From Paracoccaceae bacterium (GTDB taxonomy: Bacteria > Pseudomonadota > Alphaproteobacteria > Rhodobacterales > Rhodobacteraceae), in the NCBI GenBank assembly GCA_002746395.1, contig NVXA01000002.1, positions 62,708-75,413 on the forward strand: 12,706 bases of DNA, written 5' to 3'. Shown here piece by piece: positions 7,529-12,706 of this stretch (its first letter is position 1; the number at the start of each line of letters is the position of its first letter). Both the position numbers and the translations under genes were made by a program. The notes under the pieces are model-generated. The model was not told the origin of the DNA. It searched no databases and saw nothing but the letters and a program-made list of their open reading frames with translations.

Positions 7529-7536
7529 GAATTTAT

Positions 7537-8058
7537 TTAGGCCGCAACAACCACACGACTGTCTAACACATCGTTAATCTTTGTGCGCGCCGCATCTTCA
7601 TCACCACCGTCAACGGCTGTGACTTCGCGGGTCAAGCGCTCCAATGCAGCTTCATAAAGCTGACGCTCGGAATAGGACTGTTCGCGCTGGTCGTCATTAC
7701 GGTGTAAATCGCGAACCACTTCAGCGATCATGATCAGATCACCAGAGTTAATCTTCTGTTCATACTCCTGCGCACGACGCGACCACATCGCACGTTTCAC
7801 ACGAGCGCGGCCTTTAAGGGTACGCATGCAATGTGCAACAACATCTGGGCTGGAAAGCGGACGCATGCCTACGGATTCGGCCTTGGCCGTTGGAACCCGC
7901 AAGGTCATCTTGTCTTTTTCAAAACTGATCACAAACATTTCCAGCATGAAACCGGCAATTTCTTGTTCCTCGATCGACACGACTTTGCCAACCCCGTGCG
8001 AGGGGTAAACGACGAAATCATTGGGGCTAAACATCATGTCCGATTTATTCTTGCTCAT
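7537..8058 (-). CDS. carD: CarD/CdnL-family RNA polymerase-binding transcription regulator
   Basis: CarD-type proteins bind the RNA polymerase beta subunit and stabilise the open complex, commonly acting at rRNA and growth-linked promoters. The 173-residue product has the N-terminal Tudor-like polymerase-interaction domain (FSPNDFVVYPSHGVGKVVSI, 10-29, through MTLRVPTAKAESVGMRPLS, 51-69). A helical DNA-interacting domain follows, with the conserved tryptophan in RAMWSRRAQEYEQKI (W92). I chose ATG 8056-8058 because AAGGA lies 9 nt before it. An in-frame ATG at 8067 abuts that same AAGGA, and the frame open to 8103 would add an uncharacteristic basic extension. The gene has a long leader of about 195 nt after fdxA, and its own terminator follows. 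Confidence 0.93.
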   Translation of the reverse strand: MSKNKSDMMFSPNDFVVYPSHGVGKVVSIEEQEIAGFMLEMFVISFEKDKMTLRVPTAKAESVGMRPLSSPDVVAHCMRTLKGRARVKRAMWSRRAQEYEQKINSGDLIMIAEVVRDLHRNDDQREQSYSERQLYEAALERLTREVTAVDGGDEDAARTKINDVLDSRVVVAA

Positions 8059-8092
8059 ACATTTCATTCCTTTTTTGACGGACAAAAATACC

Positions 8093-8221
8093 CTAGGCCG
8101 CATCAGATGCAGTCTGTGGTGCTTTTTTATCCAGCTTACAGCCTACCATTCCAGATTCCGCGAACCGGAATGTTTTCTCGGAGCCGTGCGAGTTACCCGA
8201 CTCATATAACACAAAAATCAT
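8093..8221 (-). other. Possible 42-codon leader ORF within structured carD leader
   Basis: Between the fdxA stop and carD, a 42-codon frame (ATG 8219-8221, stop 8093-8095) fills most of the leader, ending with CKLDKKAPQTASDAA. It lacks a convincing ribosome-binding site (a T-tract precedes the ATG), so translation is doubtful. The same DNA holds a perfect 6-bp hairpin (ATTCCG 8155-8160 with CGGAAT 8166-8171). A second CATTCC at 8147-8152 could compete for the same right arm. No strong sigma-70 promoter is apparent; TTATAT on the minus strand (8204-8209) is a possible -10 without a good -35. Confidence 0.2.
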
Positions 8222-8252
8222 GCTAAAAAAAGAGGGGTGGATTATTAAGGGT

Positions 8253-8591
8253 TTAACCGCCTTCGCCGGGCTTTTCGCTGAAGTACTTTTCCAGCTTGCC
8301 TTCTTCGCCGTCGCGCGCTTCGGCGTCTGGCAGCGGGTCTTTCTGGCTGATGATAACCGGCCATGCTTCGGAATATTTGCGGTTGAACTCAACCCATTTT
8401 TCAGCGTCGGGTTCCGTGTCAGGGCGGATTGCATCGGCAGGGCATTCAGGTTCGCATACGCCGCAATCAATGCATTCGTCAGGATGGATAACCAGCATGT
8501 TTTCCCCTTCATAGAAACAATCTACGGGGCAAACCTCAACACAGTCGGTATATTTACAAGCAATACAGGCGTCGTTCACGATATAGGTCAT
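8253..8591 (-). CDS. fdxA: Seven-iron ferredoxin FdxA
   Basis: This 112-residue cytoplasmic ferredoxin carries one [3Fe-4S] and one [4Fe-4S] cluster, used for low-potential electron transfer. The nine cysteines are C9, C12, C17, C21, C25, C40, C43, C46 and C50. By comparison with Azotobacter FdI, C9/C17/C50 would hold the 3Fe cluster and C21/C40/C43/C46 the 4Fe cluster, with C12 and C25 free. The core [18 protein letters not shown] and the C-terminal [16 protein letters not shown] are diagnostic of the FdxA family. ATG 8589-8591 gives the standard MTYIVxDxC start; the 13-residue upstream extension is not family-like. It is 80 nt downstream of the S4 gene, and a CATAAT (minus strand, 8610-8615) could give it a promoter of its own. 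Its redox partner cannot be inferred here. Confidence 0.93.
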   Translation of the reverse strand: MTYIVNDACIACKYTDCVEVCPVDCFYEGENMLVIHPDECIDCGVCEPECPADAIRPDTEPDAEKWVEFNRKYSEAWPVIISQKDPLPDAEARDGEEGKLEKYFSEKPGEGG

Positions 8592-8671
8592 CGGATACTC
8601 TCGATTAAAATTATGGGCGAAGCCTGTCACACTTCATAACACCCGCTATTTAGAACCGCTTTGCGATTTGA

Positions 8672-9043
8672 TCAAGGCCCACCGCGCTTGATTTTGTCGA
8701 TAGCACGGCGATCCCGCTTGGTTGGGCGACCTTTTCGTTCAATTTCCGGTGTGACCTCCGGAATTTCGGGGATAGGCGTTAAGTCTTCATAAAGGGTTTG
8801 GGCCTCCGCGGCGGGGCCACGACGCATGCCCAACGCCTCGATCTTAACAATTCTTAAGGTTTCGGCTTGCAGGAATTCCAGCGTATCCCCCACCTTGATC
8901 GGCATTGAGGTTTTCTTAACCTTCACTCCGTTCAGGCGCACATGTCCGGCGTTAACCACTTTGGCGGAAATCGAGCGGGCTTTGAAGAACCGCGCCTGCC
9001 ATAGCCATTTATCGAGGCGAATGGTTGGGCGCGGCTCGTTCAT
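8672..9043 (-). CDS. S4-domain RNA-binding protein (Hsp15-like)
   Basis: This 123-residue protein has an N-terminal S4 RNA-binding domain (TIRLDKWLWQARFFKARSIS, then VVNAGHVRLNGVKVKKTSMPIKVGDTLEF, about 7-58). A lysine/arginine-rich tail follows (RKGRPTKRDRRAIDKIKRGG). This matches the Hsp15/HslR group, which in E. coli binds free 50S subunits carrying stalled nascent chains. It begins 7 nt after the helicase stop, with no good ribosome-binding site of its own, so translation is probably coupled to the helicase. The pairing of an RNA helicase with an S4 protein suggests a shared role in RNA or ribosome handling, which is inference. The family is secure, but the exact orthology to HslR is less so because the tail differs. 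Confidence 0.87.
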   Translation of the reverse strand: MNEPRPTIRLDKWLWQARFFKARSISAKVVNAGHVRLNGVKVKKTSMPIKVGDTLEFLQAETLRIVKIEALGMRRGPAAEAQTLYEDLTPIPEIPEVTPEIERKGRPTKRDRRAIDKIKRGGP

Positions 9044-9050
9044 TAAGGTT

Positions 9051-11774
9051 CTATTTACCTTTCAACGCCAGCAAAGCGGCGAAGGGGTTATCGGGGTCAA
9101 TCGGTTTTTCCTGCTTGGGTGGGCGTGCCGAAAACTTCTTGTTGTTATCCGGTTTGCCCTTACCCCGAGGTTTCCCTTTCGGCTTGCCCTTCCCGCGATT
9201 TTCATTGCGCGGTGCGGATGGGCGACGACGTGGCGCCCATGTGAAGGTGTAGAACACTTCGACTTCCGGTTCAGTCGCCTCCGTATCGGCCTCTTTTGCT
9301 TCAACAGGCGCTTCTGTCTCAACAACAGGAACCGTTTCGGTGGCCTCGGCGTCAGTGGCTGGTTCAGCGGGCTTCTCAGCCTCAGGCGTTGGCACCACGG
9401 CTTTAACCTTGGGGCGTTCGCCTTTTTCGGCCTTATATCCCAGACCTTCCATCAAGTTGGCGAATTGTTCCAGCGTTAAGCCGGTGATCGACAACATATC
9501 GGGGTTAGCCTCGAAACCAGAACGGGTATCTTGGCTGCGGATCATATCGGCAAGGCGTTCCAGCATATCAATACGGATCGCACGGTCCCCTGCCAGACGG
9601 TATCCAGCGTGGGCATAATATCCTTCGGGCGCGTCCTTAACGGCAGGCACAGTAACCAACCCCGGGGGCGGTGCTTCGGGGAATTCTTGCAAGTTTGCAG
9701 TCAGTGACCACAACACCAGACGCAGGCGCGTGGGGGCAGGTTTCAGCATCAGCTGCTGAAAAATCGTGAACTGGCCGAAACGCACACCGTGCTTGCGCAG
9801 TAATCCACGCTGATCTTGGTCCAGCCCTTTGATGTCATCGGCAATATCGGCGCGGGGCAGGATACCCATCGCTTCGACAATGCGGAAGGCAACACCACGG
9901 GCCATGCCAGTGAGCGTCTCGTCATTCTTCAGCGCCAGTAGCGGTTCGAACTGTGCGGTGATCCGGCGATCGATGAAATGGCTTAGGCGGCGGCGAACCT
10001 TCTCGGCCACCTCTGGCCCGGCTTCTTCGTCGACGAAGGGCTCAACGGCGGGGGAAAGCGCGTCAGCTCCTGCCACAAGTTTACCCACGGCATATTCGCC
10101 CCACATCAGGCCACCCTGTTCAGTGATGTCCATCTCTGTGTCTGGTGCGTTGTAGAACTTGTCTGACCGCAAATTGAACGCAGGTTGCAGCGCCGCAATC
10201 GCGGTCGCGCGCAAGGTCTTTGCCTCTTCCGCAGATGCGGATGGATCGAGTTGGAAACGGAAGCCCTCAAGCTTGCCGATGAATTGGCCCTCGACGGTGA
10301 CTTCACCGTTTTCGTTTACGTCTGCCACTAGGGCCTCCTTCTGTTTCAATCGGCGCAGCAAAATGCTGGTGCGCCGGTCGACAAATCGTTGGGTCAGGGC
10401 CTCGTGCAAGGCGTCTGACAGTCTATCTTCAACGGCGCGGGTCTCGTCACGCCAATGGGCGGCATCGGCCACCCAGTCTTTACGCTGGGCAACATAGGTC
10501 CAAGTGCGGATAAACGCGAGTCGTTTTGACAGTGCATCTATGTCGCCAGCCACATTATCGATCTTTTTGACCTGTCCGGCCAGCCAATCGGTGGGAATTC
10601 GCCCACCATTGTGCATAAAATCGAACAGTTTCTGGCAGATACTCGCATGTTCAGCGGCGGAAACTTTGCGAAAATCCGGCACTTTGCAGACATCCCAAAG
10701 CTGGCGCACATCAGGGCCAGCGTCGATTTTGTCTTTAACCTCCGGCATCCCCCACAATAATTTGAGCGTGGCCAGATCATCCGCTTCGCGCGCACGGACC
10801 AGTTCATCGTGGTCCGACACCTGTTCCAATGACCGTATCAGCGCATCGGGCGTGCCGAATTCCAGCCGCGCGCTGCGCCATTGCAGTTTCTTGATGGAGG
10901 CAAACCTGTGGTTTTCAATCGCATCGACCCATTCCGGTTCCAACGGCGTGGCTTCGCCAGTTACACCAAACGTGCCATCGGTGGTAAAGCGCCCTGCCCG
11001 CCCGGCAATTTGTGCCAGCTCGTTCGGGTGCAGGTAACGATGACGACGACCGTCAAATTTTGACGTTCCCGCCAGTGCGACGTGGTTGATATCAAGGTTC
11101 AGCCCCATGCCAATCGCATCTGTCGCCACCAGATAATCGACATCTCCGTTTTGATACAACGCCACCTGTGCGTTACGCGTGCGCGGCGAAAGCGCCCCCA
11201 TCACAACCGCAGCACCACCCTTTTGGCGCCGCAGAAGTTCGGCGATGGCGTACACATTATCAACCGAGAACGCGACGATGGCAGAGCGCGGCGGCATTCG
11301 GGCGATCTTTTTCTCGCCGGAATAGGACAGCTTGGATAAACGGTCACGGCGCATGAACTGTGCTTCAGGTATCAAGGAGGCAATCCGCCCCCGCATGGAA
11401 TCCGCGCCAAGAAACAAGGTTTCGGATAACCCGCGTGCGTTCAACAACCGATCCGTAAAGATATATCCTCGGTCAGGGTCAGCACATAACTGGATTTCAT
11501 CGACCGCCAGAAAATCAGCCCCGATCCCGACAGGCATCGCCTCGACCGTGCAAACCCAGTATTTGGTGCGCGGTGGCACGATGCGTTCCTCGCCCGTTAC
11601 CAAGGCTACGACTGACGGGCCACGCAATGCCACGATACGGTCGTACACCTCGCGGGCCAACAAGCGTAGCGGCAGGCCGATCACGCCGGTTCTATGCGCC
11701 AGCATACGTTCAATCGCATAGTGGGTTTTACCCGTATTGGTCGGGCCTAATACGGCGGTAATCGTTGACTGCAT
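9051..11774 (-). CDS. SUV3-like DExH RNA helicase with acidic/basic C-terminal tail
   Basis: This 907-residue superfamily 2 helicase is related to mitochondrial SUV3, the RNA helicase of the mitochondrial degradosome. Motifs seen are Walker A GPTNTGKT (10-17), DEIQ as motif II (92-95), VATDAIGMGLNLDI as motif V (216-229), and QIAGRAGRF as motif VI (255-263). The middle portion is largely helical. Residues 793-846 form an acidic Glu/Thr/Pro/Ala-rich stretch. Residues 847-890 are a basic, glycine/lysine/arginine-rich tail. The protein ends with a separate short motif DPDNPFAALLALK. The start is ATG 11772-11774, forced by an in-frame TAA 12 nt upstream. GAAGG abuts it directly, so initiation may depend on coupling to the TPR gene, whose stop is 15 nt away. 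The bacterial role is not well defined; RNA turnover is the likeliest. Confidence 0.9.
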   Translation of the reverse strand: MQSTITAVLGPTNTGKTHYAIERMLAHRTGVIGLPLRLLAREVYDRIVALRGPSVVALVTGEERIVPPRTKYWVCTVEAMPVGIGADFLAVDEIQLCADPDRGYIFTDRLLNARGLSETLFLGADSMRGRIASLIPEAQFMRRDRLSKLSYSGEKKIARMPPRSAIVAFSVDNVYAIAELLRRQKGGAAVVMGALSPRTRNAQVALYQNGDVDYLVATDAIGMGLNLDINHVALAGTSKFDGRRHRYLHPNELAQIAGRAGRFTTDGTFGVTGEATPLEPEWVDAIENHRFASIKKLQWRSARLEFGTPDALIRSLEQVSDHDELVRAREADDLATLKLLWGMPEVKDKIDAGPDVRQLWDVCKVPDFRKVSAAEHASICQKLFDFMHNGGRIPTDWLAGQVKKIDNVAGDIDALSKRLAFIRTWTYVAQRKDWVADAAHWRDETRAVEDRLSDALHEALTQRFVDRRTSILLRRLKQKEALVADVNENGEVTVEGQFIGKLEGFRFQLDPSASAEEAKTLRATAIAALQPAFNLRSDKFYNAPDTEMDITEQGGLMWGEYAVGKLVAGADALSPAVEPFVDEEAGPEVAEKVRRRLSHFIDRRITAQFEPLLALKNDETLTGMARGVAFRIVEAMGILPRADIADDIKGLDQDQRGLLRKHGVRFGQFTIFQQLMLKPAPTRLRLVLWSLTANLQEFPEAPPPGLVTVPAVKDAPEGYYAHAGYRLAGDRAIRIDMLERLADMIRSQDTRSGFEANPDMLSITGLTLEQFANLMEGLGYKAEKGERPKVKAVVPTPEAEKPAEPATDAEATETVPVVETEAPVEAKEADTEATEPEVEVFYTFTWAPRRRPSAPRNENRGKGKPKGKPRGKGKPDNNKKFSARPPKQEKPIDPDNPFAALLALKGK

Positions 11775-11789
11775 CCTTCGGACTTACGA

Positions 11790-12356
11790 CTACAGCTCGA
11801 TACCGTCAATAAGTGGTTGCAAAGCAATTAACGACTCGTTCACGTTTTCAAGGAACGGATGGATAGCACGGGCCATGGTATAGGCTTTATAGGCACTCTT
11901 GGGGTTTCCGAGTTCCTCGAATATCAGCCCAAGGCCGTTCAATGCACCGAAATGTTGGGGATTAAGGATTAACGTCTGCTTAATGTCTGAAATCGACAAT
12001 GCGTATTCATCCATCAGGTAATAAACCGTCGCGCGGGCGTTATAGCCTTCGGCGAATTCCGGCGCGTGGTCGATCAAGGCAGATAGGTGTTCGAGGGCCT
12101 TGGGATAGTCCTGCTGCGCCATCGCGATCTGCCCGCGTTCCAACAGTAAATCCATTGATGCGGAACCGGAGTGATTCCAAATTCCGATGATCTCTCGTTC
12201 AATATCAACGAAATCTTCGGCCTCGGCCTCCTGCAACCGGGCGAGCAAATCGTCCAGACGCAATTCTACATCTTGCGCGGTATTCCCCCCGTCCGCGCCA
12301 GCAATGGTTGCAAAAAATTGCAGTGCCAATATCAACAATACACCTGTTAGCCGCAC
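11790..12356 (-). CDS. Exported TPR-repeat protein
   Basis: This 188-residue protein has a hydrophobic N-terminal signal sequence (RLTGVLLILALQFFATIAGA, likely cleavage near residue 20-21) and about three TPR repeats over residues 69-168, such as LLLERGQIAMAQQDYPKALEHL and GYNARATVYYLMDEYALSI. TPRs mediate protein-protein contacts, and the signal sequence predicts a periplasmic location or membrane anchoring. The start is GTG 12354-12356 with an excellent GGAGG 5 nt upstream. It begins the leftward block and is 15 nt from the helicase gene. A periplasmic TPR protein in one transcript with a cytoplasmic RNA helicase has no evident shared function, so co-transcription may only reflect conserved gene order. 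No binding partner can be named. Confidence 0.85.
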   Translation of the reverse strand: MRLTGVLLILALQFFATIAGADGGNTAQDVELRLDDLLARLQEAEAEDFVDIEREIIGIWNHSGSASMDLLLERGQIAMAQQDYPKALEHLSALIDHAPEFAEGYNARATVYYLMDEYALSISDIKQTLILNPQHFGALNGLGLIFEELGNPKSAYKAYTMARAIHPFLENVNESLIALQPLIDGIEL

Positions 12357-12418
12357 CGCAACCTCCGCTTCAAACCCTGACCCTACCTAACGCAACGATA
12401 AGTGCATCAGAGGGTTCC

Positions 12419-12424
12419 ATTATA
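12419..12424 (-). promoter_or_regulatory. Candidate -10 element for the TPR-helicase block
   Basis: Read on the minus strand this is a perfect TATAAT, 63 bp before the GTG start of the TPR gene. The matching -35 is poor (about TGTAAC at 16 bp spacing). A second minus-strand TATAAT at 12453-12458 is also present but lies close to the SCP2 gene start and has no -35. Confidence 0.35.
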
Positions 12425-12473
12425 GACGCCTGCGCCATAAGTTACACGAAACATTATAACTTCGGAGACAATT

Positions 12474-12706
12474 ATGAGTGATATTCTGGAAACAGCCGTT
12501 AAAGCATTGAACAGCAAGATCGACGGTCAATCCCTTGACGGGTCTGTAAAGTTCGAACTGGTCGGCGTGGGCGCCATCCGTATCGACGAAAACGGTGTGA
12601 GCGTTGACGATACGGAGGCCGACTGCACCTTGTCCGCCGATGCGGATGTGTTTCAGGCGATCATCGAAGGGGATACCAACCCGACAGCGGCGTTCATGAC
12701 TGGTAA
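12474..12706 (+). CDS. SCP2 sterol-carrier-domain protein (3' end outside window)
   Basis: The frame is open from ATG 12474-12476 to the window end, giving 77 visible residues plus two bases. GGAG lies 7 nt before the start. The sequence opens MSDILETAVKALNSKI and continues with SVKFELVGVGAIRIDENGV, then a DCTLSADADVFQAIIEGDTNPTAAFMTG segment. This is the small, stand-alone SCP2 lipid-binding fold found in many alphaproteobacteria (about 95-100 residues). These proteins are thought to bind hydrophobic ligands such as fatty acyl chains; the bacterial ligand is mostly unknown. The end should lie within about 60 bases beyond the window if the usual length holds. It is divergent from the TPR gene across a 117-bp gap. 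Confidence 0.88.
   Translation, partial: MSDILETAVKALNSKIDGQSLDGSVKFELVGVGAIRIDENGVSVDDTEADCTLSADADVFQAIIEGDTNPTAAFMTG

Noticed and set aside
8059..8103. Longer carD start
   Set aside because: AAGGA sits 9 nt before ATG 8058 but abuts the in-frame ATG 8067; the added residues are not CarD-like.
8154..8203. Two GANTC (CcrM-type) sites in the carD leader as a cell-cycle signal
   Set aside because: Two sites in a region of this size is close to chance expectation, and other scattered GANTC sites occur in the window.
8222..8252. Rho-independent terminator after fdxA
   Set aside because: A run of seven T on the minus strand is present, but I could not find a stable GC-rich stem directly before it.
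8592..8630. Longer fdxA start
   Set aside because: FdxA proteins begin MTYxVxDxC, which matches ATG 8591 exactly.
8826..9479. 217-codon frame antisense to the S4 and helicase genes
   Set aside because: Antisense shadow of two well-supported coding regions, with compositionally odd residues and no ribosome-binding site evidence.

Overview
The window looks like chromosomal housekeeping DNA from an alphaproteobacterium, most likely of the Rhodobacterales (Roseobacter-type). The reasons are protein-level family resemblance, the gene order pcm-like / tolC / short PopZ-like gene, and the block TPR protein / SUV3-like helicase / S4 protein / fdxA / carD, which I recall from that order. I could not run a database search. 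No insertion sequence, integrase, phage gene, CRISPR array or plasmid function was found.

Layout from left to right. Positions 1-2799 (+): the end of a small two-helix membrane protein whose stop overlaps the start of a MrpD/NuoM-type cation/proton antiporter subunit, followed closely by an SseB-family protein. Positions 2796-5404 (-): a pcm-like methyltransferase, a TolC-family outer membrane channel, and a short PopZ/DUF2497-like protein, probably one transcription unit read right to left. Positions 5545-5618 (+): a tRNA-Cys(GCA) gene with encoded CCA. Positions 5632-7497: the late cobalamin genes cobT (-) and cobS (+), divergent around a strong dyad-symmetric element. Positions 7499-12356 (-): a five-gene block that reads TPR protein, SUV3-like RNA helicase, S4 RNA-binding protein, 7Fe ferredoxin fdxA, and CarD-family RNA polymerase regulator, closed by a hairpin terminator. 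Positions 12474-12706 (+): the 5' part of an SCP2 sterol-carrier-domain gene that runs off the window.

How the genes work together. CobT makes alpha-ribazole phosphate from dimethylbenzimidazole, and CobS joins the ribazole to adenosylcobinamide-GDP, so the divergent pair completes the lower ligand of B12. The helicase and S4 protein point to RNA or ribosome maintenance, next to a transcription regulator (CarD). The pcm-like/tolC/PopZ-like set is a conserved neighbourhood whose functional link is not established by sequence.

I see no convincing unknown multi-gene system. The points most worth a second look are the PopZ-like protein with a basic rather than acidic linker, the long stem-loop between cobT and cobS, a pcm-like methyltransferase lacking the usual isoaspartate-site motif, an antiporter subunit with Gln at a usually lysine position, and the structured leader of carD.
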